A stretch of DNA of 64,000 nucleotides from Actinopolymorpha rutila (GTDB taxonomy: Bacteria > Actinomycetota > Actinomycetes > Propionibacteriales > Actinopolymorphaceae): positions 2,170,001 to 2,234,000 of the forward strand of contig NZ_JACBZH010000001.1 of assembly GCF_013407855.1 (NCBI RefSeq), given 5' to 3'. How positions within the stretch are numbered: position 1 is the stretch's first letter; the number at the start of each line of letters is the position of its first letter. The translations under genes and the position numbers were made by a program. The notes under the pieces were generated by a model. It worked only from the letters and a program-made list of their open reading frames with translations. It did no database searches and was not told the origin of the DNA. This document shows positions 51,790 to 60,647 of this stretch, one piece after another.

Positions 51790-52118
51790 GCGCCGAAGAC
51801 CTCGAGAAGTACGAAACCGAGATGGAGCTCCAGCTCTACCGCGAATACCGCGACGTCGTCGGAATCTTCAAGTACGTCGTCGAGACCGACCGCCGGTTCT
51901 ACCTCGCCAACCATGTCGACCTGAAGGTCCGCAGCGAGGGCGGGGAGACCTACTTCGAGGTCACCATGTCCGACGCCTGGGTGTGGGACATGTACCGACC
52001 TGCCCGGTTCGTGAAGAACGTCAAGGTGGTGACGTTCAAGGACGTCAACGTCGAGGAGCTGGCCAAGAGCGACTTCGACGTACCCAAGGACGACGGCCCC
52101 TTCGGAGGCGGCCGGTGA
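51786..52118 (+). CDS. DUF2469 family protein
   Basis: A 110-aa actinobacterial conserved protein that begins MSAEDLEKYETEMELQLYREYRDVV and contains DRRFYLANHVDLKVR and YFEVTMSDAWVWDMYRPARFVK. The family is nearly always found right after rnhB. Function is unknown. ATG 51786 overlaps the rnhB stop, and its own stop overlaps the next gene (GTGA), so all three are translationally coupled. Small, acidic, cytoplasmic, with no membrane segment. Confidence 0.95.
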   Translation: MSAEDLEKYETEMELQLYREYRDVVGIFKYVVETDRRFYLANHVDLKVRSEGGETYFEVTMSDAWVWDMYRPARFVKNVKVVTFKDVNVEELAKSDFDVPKDDGPFGGGR

Positions 52119-52690
52119 CCGACCCGAGCGGTTTCCTGGCCAGGTTCGGCACCAACCAGCACTTCGAGATACGCCAGCAGCTGCGGTTCACCGTCAACCG
52201 CTACGAGATCTGGACCGACGACGTCATGGTCGCAGTGGCCCAGCAGAAGCGGATGGCGTTCCGGGAGCAGGTGACGCTGTACGCCGACGACGCGATGGAG
52301 ACACCGCTGTTCGGCTTCAAGGCCCGCTCGGTCGTCGACCTCGGTGCCACCTACGAGGTGACCACCGCCGACGGCTCGCCCGTGGGGTCGTTCCGCAAGG
52401 ACTTCCGCCGGTCGCTGCTCCGCTCGACCTGGCACCTGTCCCAGCCGGGCGTGGGAGAGTGCGTCGGACGCGAACGCAGCCAGCTGTTCGCGATCCTGCG
52501 CCGGGTGCAGGACTCCCTGCCGTTGCCGTACCACTTCGACTTCGCCACCGAGGACGGCCGGCCGGTGATGTCGGTCGAGCGCCGGTTCGGGCTGCGCGAC
52601 CGTTACGACGTGACCGTGCGCGACCCCGCACTCGACCGGCGGCTGGCGTGCGCGATGGCGGTCGCCCTGGACGCGCTGCAGGCCCGCTGA
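52115..52690 (+). CDS. LURP-one-related (scramblase-like fold) protein
   Basis: A 191-aa protein of the LURP-one/tubby-like barrel group. The pattern LRFTVNRYEIWTDD, LFGFKARSVVDLGATYEVTTADG and SVGSFRKDF-like strands are typical. No catalytic residues or membrane segment are apparent. Members are thought to bind lipids or act as structural proteins, but the bacterial role is not established. GTG 52115 overlaps the DUF2469 stop, so it extends the rnhB operon. It is not part of the conserved set. Confidence 0.75.
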   Translation: MTDPSGFLARFGTNQHFEIRQQLRFTVNRYEIWTDDVMVAVAQQKRMAFREQVTLYADDAMETPLFGFKARSVVDLGATYEVTTADGSPVGSFRKDFRRSLLRSTWHLSQPGVGECVGRERSQLFAILRRVQDSLPLPYHFDFATEDGRPVMSVERRFGLRDRYDVTVRDPALDRRLACAMAVALDALQAR

Positions 52691-52756
52691 GAAAGGCCGG
52701 GGCCCGACCGGCTTTCGGTTCGGGGCGCTGGCCGGCCAACCGAGAGGGAGCCCGAG

Positions 52757-53512
52757 ATGACCGACGTTCGTGAGTCCCGGTCCACCGACTCCGAACCACT
52801 GGCGCCGGAGACGGTCGCCGCGCTGCGGCAGGTGTCGACCGCGACGCTGACCACCCAGCTGATGGCCCGCGGCCTGCGCAACACGTTCCTCGTCGGCCTG
52901 CGACCCCTGAACCCGCAGGCGGCGCGGATGGTCGGCACCGCGTTCACGCTGCGCTACATCCCGGCCCGCGAGGACCTCGACGTGCTCGGCGTCTTCGCCG
53001 ACCCCGAGCACCCGCAGCGTAAGGCGGTGGAGTCGGTCGGACCCGGTCAGGTGTTGGTGATGGACTGCCGGGGCCAGGGCCGGGCGGCGTCCCTGGGCGG
53101 CATCCTCGGCACCCGGCTGTTGCGCCGCGGCGCGGCGGGTGTGGTGACCGACGGCGCGGTCCGCGACTCGCCGACGTTCGCCACCCTGGGACTGCCGGCG
53201 TACTCCGCCGGGGTGTCGGCCACCACCAACCTCGTCCAGCACCACGCCGTCGACCTGCAGGTGCCGATCGGGTGCGCGGAGGTGCCGGTGTATCCGGGCG
53301 ACGTGCTGGTCGGCGACGGCGAGGGCGTGGTGTGCGTCCCGCGCGAGCTGGCCGCGGAGGTGGCTCGCGACGCGGTCGCGCAGGAGCACCTGGAGGAGTT
53401 CGTCCAGGCGGAGATCGAGGCAGGGGCGGCGCTGCCCGGGGTCTACCCGCCCAACGAGCAGACCCGGGAGCGTTACCGCGCCTGGGCGAAGGACAACCCG
53501 CCCCAGCTCTGA
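52757..53512 (+). CDS. RraA-like 4-hydroxy-4-methyl-2-oxoglutarate aldolase family protein
   Basis: A 251-aa protein of the RraA/HMG-aldolase superfamily. Motifs include LMARGLRNTF, GTAFTLRY, the GQGRAASLGGILGTRLLRRGAAGVVTDGAVRD segment with the Arg and Asp of the active site, and GEGVVCVPREL. The fold is used both by pyruvate aldolases and by RNase E inhibitors; the metal-site motif favours the aldolase. ATG 52757 lies after GAGGGAG. It converges with the dehydratase gene 5 bp away, and together they could serve degradation of a sugar acid. That is inference. Confidence 0.82.
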   Translation: MTDVRESRSTDSEPLAPETVAALRQVSTATLTTQLMARGLRNTFLVGLRPLNPQAARMVGTAFTLRYIPAREDLDVLGVFADPEHPQRKAVESVGPGQVLVMDCRGQGRAASLGGILGTRLLRRGAAGVVTDGAVRDSPTFATLGLPAYSAGVSATTNLVQHHAVDLQVPIGCAEVPVYPGDVLVGDGEGVVCVPRELAAEVARDAVAQEHLEEFVQAEIEAGAALPGVYPPNEQTRERYRAWAKDNPPQL

Positions 53513-53517
53513 TCCCG

Positions 53518-55242
53518 TCAGTGGGCCTCCGGCGCGGCCACCTTCCCCTCGCGGGCGAGGAAGTCGAAGTCGCAGCCCTCCTCGGCCTGGGTGATGTGGG
53601 AGAGGTAGAGCGCGCCGTAGCCTCGCCCGTACGCTGGCTCCGGTGGCGTCCACGCGGCCCGGCGTTCGGCGAGTTCGGTGTCGGACACGTCCAGGCTCAG
53701 CCGGCGTTCGGCGACGTCGAGGGTCACCAGGTCACCGTCGCGGACCAGCGCGAGCGGTCCGCCGACGTGCGACTCGGGTGAGACGTGCAGAACGCAGGCG
53801 CCGTAGCTCGTGCCGCTCATCCGGGCGTCGGAGATCCGCAGCATGTCCCGCACGCCCTCCTTGAGCAGCCGGTCGGGGATCGGCAGCATGCCGTACTCCG
53901 GCATCCCCGGCCCGCCGTGCGGGCCCGCGCCGCGCAGCACCAGCACCGTGTCCGGAGTGATCGGCAGGGACTCGTCGTTGATCCGGCGCTGCAGGTCCTG
54001 GTAGCTGTCGAAGACCACCGCGGGCCCGGTGTGCCGGTGGAAGCGCGGGTCGGCCGCCGCGTGCTTGACCACCGCGCCGGCCGGGGCGAGGTTGCCGCGC
54101 AGCACGGCGAGGCCGCCCTCGGGCCACACCGGCTTGTCCAGCGGGCGGATCACGTCCGCGTCGTACACCTCGGCGTCGGCCAGCACCTCGGCCTGCGTCC
54201 GGCCGGTCACGTTGATCCGGTCCAGGTGCAGCAGGTCGCGAAGTTGGGCGAGCAGGCCGCGCAGTCCGCCGGCGTAGTAGAAGTCCTCCATGAGGTAGGC
54301 GCCGGTCGGGCGGATGTTGGCCAGCACGGGAACCCGGCGGGAGAGGTCGTCGAAGTCGTCCAGCGTCAACTCGGCCCTGCTCCGGCCGGCCATCGCGATC
54401 AGGTGGATGACGGCATTGGTGGAGCCGCCGAGCGCGAGCACCGTGGTCACCGCGTCCAGGTAGGCGCGCCGGTCGAGGATCTGGGACGGCCGGCGGTCGT
54501 TCCACACCATGTCCACCGCGAGCCGGCCACTGGCCGCGGCCATCCGGGCGTGCGCCGAGTCGGCCGCCGGAATCGACGCCGCACCCGGCAACGTCATGCC
54601 GAGCGCCTCCGCCGCCGAGGTCATCGTGGACGCCGTACCCATCGTCATGCAGTGACCGGGTGAGCGCGCGATGCCGTCCTCGAGCTCGCTCCACTCCTGG
54701 TCGCCGATCACGCCGGCCCGCTTGTCCGCCCAGTACTTCCACACGTCGCTGCCGCTGCCCAGGACGGTTCCGCGCCAGTTGCCGCGCAGCATCGGCCCGG
54801 CCGGGACGAACACTGAGGGCACGTCCATGCTCACCGCGCCCATCAGCAACGCCGGGGTGGTCTTGTCGCAGCCGCCGAGCAGGACCGCACCGTCGATGGG
54901 GTACGACCGCAGCAGTTCCTCGGTCTCCATGGCGAGCAGGTTGCGGTAGAGCATCGTGCTCGGCTTCTGGAACGGCTCCGACAACGACATCGCCGGAAGC
55001 TCGACGGGGTAGCCGCCGGCCTGCCACACGCCGCGCTTGACCTCCTCGGCCCGCTGGCGCAGGTGGGTGTGGCAGGGGTTGATCTCGCTCCAGGTGTTGA
55101 TCACCCCGATGACCGGCTTGCCCAGGTGCTCCTCGGCGCTGATGCCCATCTGACGGGTGCGGGAACGGTGGCCGAAGGCGCGCACGCCGGGGTCGCCGTA
55201 CCACGCGTGGCTGCGCAGGTCCTCGGGGCGAAGGCGGGTCAC
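53518..55242 (-). CDS. IlvD/EDD-family sugar-acid dehydratase
   Basis: A 574-aa iron-sulfur dehydratase. It fits the pentonate (arabinonate/xylonate) branch better than the amino-acid IlvD branch. Cluster cysteines lie in NPCHTHLR, GCDKTTPALLMG and SPGHCMTMG. The segment LRISDARMSGTSYGACVLHVSPES is typical of sugar-acid dehydratases. GTG 55242 is preferred with a GGGAGA site upstream; a much longer upstream frame overlaps the ThDP gene in another frame and is a shadow. It is preceded 74 bp upstream by the ThDP enzyme gene on the same strand. Confidence 0.88.
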   Translation of the reverse strand: MTRLRPEDLRSHAWYGDPGVRAFGHRSRTRQMGISAEEHLGKPVIGVINTWSEINPCHTHLRQRAEEVKRGVWQAGGYPVELPAMSLSEPFQKPSTMLYRNLLAMETEELLRSYPIDGAVLLGGCDKTTPALLMGAVSMDVPSVFVPAGPMLRGNWRGTVLGSGSDVWKYWADKRAGVIGDQEWSELEDGIARSPGHCMTMGTASTMTSAAEALGMTLPGAASIPAADSAHARMAAASGRLAVDMVWNDRRPSQILDRRAYLDAVTTVLALGGSTNAVIHLIAMAGRSRAELTLDDFDDLSRRVPVLANIRPTGAYLMEDFYYAGGLRGLLAQLRDLLHLDRINVTGRTQAEVLADAEVYDADVIRPLDKPVWPEGGLAVLRGNLAPAGAVVKHAAADPRFHRHTGPAVVFDSYQDLQRRINDESLPITPDTVLVLRGAGPHGGPGMPEYGMLPIPDRLLKEGVRDMLRISDARMSGTSYGACVLHVSPESHVGGPLALVRDGDLVTLDVAERRLSLDVSDTELAERRAAWTPPEPAYGRGYGALYLSHITQAEEGCDFDFLAREGKVAAPEAH

Positions 55243-55316
55243 GATGTCTCCCTTTCTGCGGCGGGTTTCTGCGGGGGTTTCTTTCGGTGCTGTCCTGCGG
55301 TCGTTTCGGTGGGGGT

Positions 55317-57056
55317 CTACGAGGGGTGCCGGGCAGGGGCGAGCAGGCCGGAGAGCCGCCGGCCGGGCGCGATGACGTCTGGGTCGGTACGTACGTCCAC
55401 CACGCAGGGCCGGCCGCAGCGCAGGGCCTCGGCCAGGACGGTCTCCACGCGCGCCGGGTCGTCGAGGACGAAGCCCTCCGCGCCCAGGCCGCGGGCCCAG
55501 GTGGCGAGGTCGAGGCGGCCGATGTCCACGCCGGCGAGCCGTCCGTGCGAGGTCGCCTGGTGCATTGCGATGGTGCCGTACATGCCGTTCTGGAACGCCA
55601 GGACGACGATCGGCGCGGCGCACCGCACCGCCGTCTCGATCTCCTGCCCGGTCATCAGGACGCCGCCGTCCCCGACCAGCGCGACGACGGTGTTCCGGGG
55701 CCGGTGCAGCTTGGCCGCGACGGCAGCCGGGACGGCGTAGCCCATCGCGCCGTTGCAGGGCGCCAGCAGTCGGTGGGTGGTGCGGAACCCCCAGTGCCGG
55801 TGGAAGAACGCGGAGAAGTTGCCGGCGTCGTTGGTGAGGATCACGTCGTCGGGCACGAGCCGCCGCAGCGTGGTGACCACCTCGGCCGGGTGCACGGTGC
55901 CGGGCCGGGTGGCCTCGCCGGTCGGGCGGGCGTACCCGACGGCGGCGGCGTGGTGGCGTTCCCACATCGCGGCTCGTGTGCTCCGTGGCCTTTCCCGGCT
56001 TCGCGGACCGTGGGGACCGTGGGGACCGGACGGAGTCGCGCCGGTGGCGCGGCGGACGAGGGAGGCCAGGACGTCGCGGGGGTCCCCGTCCAGGACGGTG
56101 GTGACGCCGGGGTGCCTGGGCCTGGGCAGGCCGGTACCCACCAGGACCAGATGCTGGTGGGGCAGGGGGTACCGGAGGTCCTGCGCGGTGATCGCGTCCA
56201 GCCGGGTGCCCAGGACCACCACCAGGTCGGCGTCCTCCAGCGCCTGGCGAACCTCCTCGGGTACGCCGAGACCGAGGTGCCCGAGGAAGTGCGGGTGGTC
56301 CTCGTCGAAGCAGTCCTGCCGCCGGAACGCCGAGTAGACCCCGAAGTCGGCGACCTCGCAGGCGGCCCGCAGGGTCTCCCGGCCCACCCGGTCGCCTGGA
56401 CCGCAGATCGCCACCGGCCGGCGCGCCGACGACAACAGGCCGGCGAGGTGTTCGGCGAGATGGTCCGCCGACCGGCGGGCTGCCTCGTCGGGGGAGCCGG
56501 CCGCGCCGTCGCGCTGGTCGTGGCCGCTGGCGAGCGGCGCCGCGCCGTCGTACACCGTGGTCCAGAAGTCCGCCGGCACGGCGAGCGCCACCGGCCCCGG
56601 GCGCGGCCCGGTCGCCGCTCGGTGGGCCTCGGCCAGTAGCGAGGGCACCTCCTCGGCGGTGCGTGCCTCCCGCGCCCAACCGGTGAGCGGGGCGTACATG
56701 GCGGCCAGGTCGACTTCCTGGAACCCCTCCCGTCCCAGCTCGCCGGACTCCACCTGACCGAGGATCGCGATCAGCGGTGTCTGGTCCTGCCGCGCGGTGT
56801 GTACGCCGATGGCGAGGTTGGCCGCACCGGGGCCGCGGCTGGCCAGGGCGAGCGCCGGCCGCCCGGTCAGCTTGGCCTCCGCCTCCGCCATGAACGCCGC
56901 CCCGGCCTCGTGCCGGGTGGAGACCAGGCGTACGCCCGGCTCGGCCTCCCAGGCGTCGAGCAGGGGGAGAAAGGACTCTCCCGGAACCGTGTACGCGGTG
57001 CGGACGCCGGCCTCGACAAGCTGCCGGACGGCTGTCCCGGCGACGGTCTGAGCCAT
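55317..57056 (-). CDS. Thiamine-diphosphate enzyme, acetolactate synthase-like
   Basis: A 579-aa ThDP-dependent decarboxylase or synthase. The catalytic Glu lies in STRHEAGAAFMAEA near residue 50. The central domain is followed by the ThDP motif GDGGVLMTGQEIETAVRCAAPIVVLAFQN. It resembles the large subunit of acetolactate synthase, but no small subunit is adjacent. A Gly/His/Pro/Arg-rich linker (about residues 336-360) is unusual. It is likely cotranscribed with the dehydratase downstream. Together they may act on a keto-acid from a sugar-acid pathway. The reaction is not certain. Confidence 0.85.
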   Translation of the reverse strand: MAQTVAGTAVRQLVEAGVRTAYTVPGESFLPLLDAWEAEPGVRLVSTRHEAGAAFMAEAEAKLTGRPALALASRGPGAANLAIGVHTARQDQTPLIAILGQVESGELGREGFQEVDLAAMYAPLTGWAREARTAEEVPSLLAEAHRAATGPRPGPVALAVPADFWTTVYDGAAPLASGHDQRDGAAGSPDEAARRSADHLAEHLAGLLSSARRPVAICGPGDRVGRETLRAACEVADFGVYSAFRRQDCFDEDHPHFLGHLGLGVPEEVRQALEDADLVVVLGTRLDAITAQDLRYPLPHQHLVLVGTGLPRPRHPGVTTVLDGDPRDVLASLVRRATGATPSGPHGPHGPRSRERPRSTRAAMWERHHAAAVGYARPTGEATRPGTVHPAEVVTTLRRLVPDDVILTNDAGNFSAFFHRHWGFRTTHRLLAPCNGAMGYAVPAAVAAKLHRPRNTVVALVGDGGVLMTGQEIETAVRCAAPIVVLAFQNGMYGTIAMHQATSHGRLAGVDIGRLDLATWARGLGAEGFVLDDPARVETVLAEALRCGRPCVVDVRTDPDVIAPGRRLSGLLAPARHPS

Positions 57057-57127
57057 GTGCTCCTCCCTCCTGCGCGGACTCCCGTCATATCAGCCGGTTC
57101 CCACAACACCCGCGTGGCGACCGGTTT

Positions 57128-57163
57128 CTGTCCACAGTCGGTACGCCGGCGCCCTTGTCCACA
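57128..57163 (+). promoter_or_regulatory. Two DnaA-box-like sites upstream of yraN
   Basis: TTGTCCACA (57155-57163) matches the actinobacterial DnaA box, and CTGTCCACA (57128-57136) differs by one base. They lie 27 bp apart in the 172-bp gap between the divergent ThDP gene and yraN. They may make expression depend on DnaA. A replication origin is not suggested, as dnaA, dnaN and a box cluster are absent. Confidence 0.5.
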
Positions 57164-57228
57164 GCCCGCATCGCCGCCCCGAAACCCGCCCGCCCGCCCG
57201 GCCAGAGTGGTCGCGGAGGTGAGCACCG

Positions 57229-57588
57229 ATGCGAGTGAAAGACCTGGTCGGACGCCACGGTGAGGAGCTGGCGGCCCGGCATCTGCAAGACGCCGGGTTC
57301 GTCGTCCTGGTCCGCAACTGGCGCTGCGACATCGGCGAGATCGACATCGTCGCGCGGGACGGGCAGACCCTGGTCGTGTGTGAGGTCAAGACGAGGTCCG
57401 GCGTGATGTTCGGGACCCCGCTGGAGGCGGTGACGCCCGAGAAGGCCGCGCGGCTGCGCCGGCTGGCCGCACGGTTCCTGGCCGACCACGACCTTCGGCC
57501 GCGCGCGGTCCGGATCGACGTCGTCGGCGTACTCCGCCGCGGGTCCGCCCCCGCCCACATCGAGCACGTACGCGGGATCGACGGATGA
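57229..57588 (+). CDS. yraN: YraN/UPF0102 family nuclease-fold protein
   Basis: A 119-aa protein of the UPF0102 family, with an endonuclease-like fold. Motifs: GEELAARHLQDAGFVVLVRNWRC, IGEIDIVARDGQTLVVCEVKTRSG (the Asp and E-x-K active site pattern). It usually lies next to comM and dprA and may take part in DNA uptake or recombination, but its role is not established. ATG 57229 has GGAGGTGAG upstream. It overlaps the comM-like gene by 4 bp. Confidence 0.94.
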   Translation: MRVKDLVGRHGEELAARHLQDAGFVVLVRNWRCDIGEIDIVARDGQTLVVCEVKTRSGVMFGTPLEAVTPEKAARLRRLAARFLADHDLRPRAVRIDVVGVLRRGSAPAHIEHVRGIDG

Positions 57589-59240
57589 CGCTCGCCCGAG
57601 CCCGATCCGTGTCCCTGTCCGGAGTCGAGGGCCACGTCGTCGACGTGGAGGCCCACATCGGCAACGGCCTGCCCGGGTTCAGCCTGGTGGGCCTGCCCGA
57701 CGCCGCGCTGGCCGAGGCGCGTTCGCGGGTACGGGCCGCCGTCGCCAACTCCGGGCAGGGCTGGCCGCAGCGCAAGCTCACGGTGGCGCTGTCGCCGGCC
57801 ACGCTGCCCAAGGCCGGCGCCCACTTCGACCTGGCCATCGCGATGGCGGTGCTGGGTGCGGCCCAGGCCGTTTCGCAGGACCGGCTCGACGACGTGGTGC
57901 TGCTCGGCGAGCTCGGGCTCGACGGCCGCCTCAAGCCCATCCGGGGCACCCTGCCCTCCGTGCTCGCCGCGGCAACGGCGGGCCGGACCCGGTTCGTCGT
58001 TCCCGAGCCCAACGTCGACGAGGCCAGGCTGGTGGCCGAAGTGGAGGTCTTCGGTGTGCGGTCACTGCGGCAGACGCTGGCTTTGCTGTGCGGGGACGAG
58101 CTGCCCGACGAGCCGCCCTATCCCGCCGAGGACGATCCCGCGGCCGCCGAGCACAGCGTGCTGCCGCGTTCGGACCGGCTGGCCGGCCTCGACCTCGGCG
58201 AGGTGCTCGGGCAGGCCGGCGCCCGGAAGGCGGTCGAGGTGGCCGCCGCCGGTGGTCACCATCTCGCGATGTCGGGTCCCCCGGGCGCCGGCAAGACGAT
58301 GCTGGCCGAACGGATGCCCGCGTTGCTCCCCGACCTCGACCAGCGAGAGGCGCTGGAGGTGACCGCCATCCACTCCGTCGCAGGGTTGTTGCCCTCACAC
58401 GCTCCGCTGGTGGTGCGGCCGCCGTTCTGCGATCCCCACCACTCCGCCTCACTGCCGGCGATCGTCGGTGGAGGTGCCCGGATGGCCCGGCCGGGTGCGG
58501 TGTCGCTGGCACACCGGGGAGTGCTCTTTCTGGACGAGGCTCCCGAATTCAGGCCCACGGTGCTCGACGCGCTGCGTCAGCCGCTCGAGCACGGCGAGGT
58601 GGTCATCGCCAGGGCGGCCGGCACGGCCCGGTTCCCCGCTCGCTTCCAACTGGTGATCGCGTCCAACCCGTGCCCGTGCGGACGTGCCTACGGCAAGGGC
58701 CTCTACTGCACCTGCACTCCGCAGGCCAGGAGCCGCTACCAGCATCGGCTGTCCGGTCCGATCAAGGACCGGATCGACATCATGCAACTCGTCGAGCCGG
58801 TCGCCCGGGCGGAGATGGTCGCCGACCAGAGCCTGGTCGAGCCCAGTGCCGTCGTCGCGGAGCGGGTGCGAGCGGCCCGCCAGCGCCAGACGCAGCGCTT
58901 CGCGGACGCTCCGTGGACGCTGAACGCCCATGTGCCCGGCTACGAGCTGCGGCGGCGCTGGCCACCCGAGCCAGACGCGTTGCCCGCCGTGGAGAGTCAG
59001 CTCAGCTCCGGCTGGATCACCGCCCGCGGCGCCGACCGGGTACTCCGCCTGGCCTGGACCCTCGCGGACCTGGCCGGGCGCGACCGCCCCGGACGGCAGG
59101 ACGTGTTCGCGGCGCTGACGCTGAGGCTGGGCAGGGAGCCTTTCCGCCGGGACACCGGACGGCGCGGCGTCGCCCGTCGCACCAACCTCATCCGTGGTGG
59201 CGGGGAGACCCAACCCGAGTCGACGGAGCCGGTGACATGA
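57585..59240 (+). CDS. comM: ComM/YifB-like Mg-chelatase-family AAA+ ATPase
   Basis: A 551-aa protein of the ComM/YifB family, an AAA+ helicase that promotes branch migration during natural transformation. The N-terminal Lon-like domain has GNGLPGFSLVGLPDAALAEAR and VALSPATLPKAG. Walker A is GPPGAGKTMLAERM near residue 230. CDPHHSASLPAIVGGG and the Walker B segment GVLFLDEAPEF follow, and the cysteine cluster SNPCPCGRAYGKGLYCTCTP is present. Start ATG 57585 overlaps yraN, and the stop overlaps dprA (ATGA). The three form a DNA-processing operon. Confidence 0.95.
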   Translation: MTLARARSVSLSGVEGHVVDVEAHIGNGLPGFSLVGLPDAALAEARSRVRAAVANSGQGWPQRKLTVALSPATLPKAGAHFDLAIAMAVLGAAQAVSQDRLDDVVLLGELGLDGRLKPIRGTLPSVLAAATAGRTRFVVPEPNVDEARLVAEVEVFGVRSLRQTLALLCGDELPDEPPYPAEDDPAAAEHSVLPRSDRLAGLDLGEVLGQAGARKAVEVAAAGGHHLAMSGPPGAGKTMLAERMPALLPDLDQREALEVTAIHSVAGLLPSHAPLVVRPPFCDPHHSASLPAIVGGGARMARPGAVSLAHRGVLFLDEAPEFRPTVLDALRQPLEHGEVVIARAAGTARFPARFQLVIASNPCPCGRAYGKGLYCTCTPQARSRYQHRLSGPIKDRIDIMQLVEPVARAEMVADQSLVEPSAVVAERVRAARQRQTQRFADAPWTLNAHVPGYELRRRWPPEPDALPAVESQLSSGWITARGADRVLRLAWTLADLAGRDRPGRQDVFAALTLRLGREPFRRDTGRRGVARRTNLIRGGGETQPESTEPVT

Positions 59241-60595
59241 CGCACCCAGCAGGTGATGTACCCGGCCAGCCCGGCCAACCCTGCCAACTCGGTCTGGACG
59301 GCGTAGGTGAACCGGGTTCCGCGGGTTCCGCCGCATCTTCAGGCTCTCTGGGCTCTCCTGGCTCTCCTGGCTCTCCTGGTTCGCCGGACTCTCTGGGCGC
59401 GGTCGACCTCTCGGCGCGGGAGGGGAGCGGTGAGGTCTCCCTGGCCGAACGCCGGGCCCGGGCCGCGCTGACTCGCCTCGGCGAACCCGGCGACCTGACC
59501 CTGGCTCGCTTCGTCGCCGAGCACGGCGCCGAGGTCGCCTACGACGCCATCCGCACGAGCCGGTTCCCGGGCCGCAGGCTCGCCGACTACCAGTCCCGGC
59601 TGGCGACCTTCGACCCTGACCGCGACCTGGAGACCGCTGCCGCCGTCGGCGCCCGGCTGGTCTGCCCCGGCGATGCCGAGTGGCCGCCGTCGCTCGACGT
59701 CCTGGACGTGGCCGGCACCATCGACGGACGTGGTGGTCCGCCGCTGGCGCTGTGGGTGCGCGGGGGTGTGGACCTGCGTGTCGTGACCGCACGGTCCTGC
59801 GCGTTCGTGGGGGCCCGGGCGGCCACCGAGTACGGCCTGTACGTCGCGGCCGAGCTCGCCTCCGGTGCCGCCGACCACGACGTGACGATCGTGTCCGGCG
59901 GTGCGTTCGGGATTGACGCGGCCGCCCACCGAGGCGCGCTCGCCGCGGGTGGCTGCACGGTCGCCGTCCTCGCCTCCGGGGTGGACGTCCCCTATCCCCG
60001 GGCGCACGAGCAACTCCTGGGCTGGATCGCCGACGCCGGACTGGTGATCAGCGAGGTACCGCCCGGGTCGACACCGCGTCGTCCGCGCTTCCTCATCCGC
60101 AACCGCCTGATCGCCGCACTGACCCTCGGCACCGTCGTGGTGGAGGCGGCGCTGCGCAGCGGCGCCCTCAACACCGCGAGCTGGGCCGAGCGTTGCCACC
60201 GGGAGGTGATGGGCGTGCCGGGGCCGGTCACCTCCGTGGCCTCCGCAGGGGTGCACCGGCTGGTCCGCGACGGCGGTGCCGTCCTGGTGACCGACGCCGA
60301 GGAGGTGGTGGAACAGGTCGGGCGGCTGGGCGTGGACCTCGCCCCACCGAAGACCGGGGTCAGCCGCTCACGAGACGGCCTGGACCCACGGGCGCGCCAG
60401 GTGCTGGAGGCGGTTCCGGTTCTGCGGGCGGGTGGGGTCGCGTCCATCGCCCGGTCGGCAGGGGTGGCCGCCGACGAGGTGCTCGCCGCGCTCGGGGAGT
60501 TGTTCCTGCTCGGGTTCGTCGAACGCCAGGGGACAGGCTGGCGGCTGTCGGCCCGAGAGCGCGACACCCGCCGACACCAGTCGAGCGGACCATGA
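59237..60595 (+). CDS. dprA: DNA processing protein DprA
   Basis: A 452-aa protein that loads RecA onto incoming single-stranded DNA. The Rossmann-like domain shows SCAFVGARAATEYGLYVA, TIVSGGAFGIDAAAHRGAL, GVDVPYPRAHEQLL, and the conserved FLIRNRLIAALT. A winged-helix region ends the protein. Its first 70 residues are Gly/Ser/Pro-rich; part is encoded by a 9-bp tandem repeat at 59342-59377. ATG 59237 overlaps the comM-like stop. The long frame upstream is rejected because it overlaps that gene. Confidence 0.93.
   Translation: MTHPAGDVPGQPGQPCQLGLDGVGEPGSAGSAASSGSLGSPGSPGSPGSPDSLGAVDLSAREGSGEVSLAERRARAALTRLGEPGDLTLARFVAEHGAEVAYDAIRTSRFPGRRLADYQSRLATFDPDRDLETAAAVGARLVCPGDAEWPPSLDVLDVAGTIDGRGGPPLALWVRGGVDLRVVTARSCAFVGARAATEYGLYVAAELASGAADHDVTIVSGGAFGIDAAAHRGALAAGGCTVAVLASGVDVPYPRAHEQLLGWIADAGLVISEVPPGSTPRRPRFLIRNRLIAALTLGTVVVEAALRSGALNTASWAERCHREVMGVPGPVTSVASAGVHRLVRDGGAVLVTDAEEVVEQVGRLGVDLAPPKTGVSRSRDGLDPRARQVLEAVPVLRAGGVASIARSAGVAADEVLAALGELFLLGFVERQGTGWRLSARERDTRRHQSSGP
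59342..59377 (+). repeat. 9-bp tandem repeat in dprA
   Basis: Four units, GGCTCTCTG then three GGCTCTCCT, encode Gly-Ser-Leu/Pro repeats in the N-terminal low-complexity segment of DprA. The period keeps the frame. Confidence 0.8.
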
Positions 60596-60647
60596 GTCGC
60601 GGGGACCACCCTCGGAAGTGCCCTCGCCTCACCCCTCCCGGCGGCCC

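Noticed and set aside
53518..56679. 1053-aa fused dehydratase reading frame
   Set aside because: The upstream 480 residues are an out-of-frame copy of the ThDP gene; the real start is GTG 55242.
57128..57163. Replication origin
   Set aside because: Two DnaA-like boxes are not enough, and dnaA, dnaN, gyrB and an AT-rich region are absent.
58088..59236. N-terminal extension of DprA
   Set aside because: It overlaps the comM-like gene in another frame; the ATGA overlap at 59237 fits operon style.
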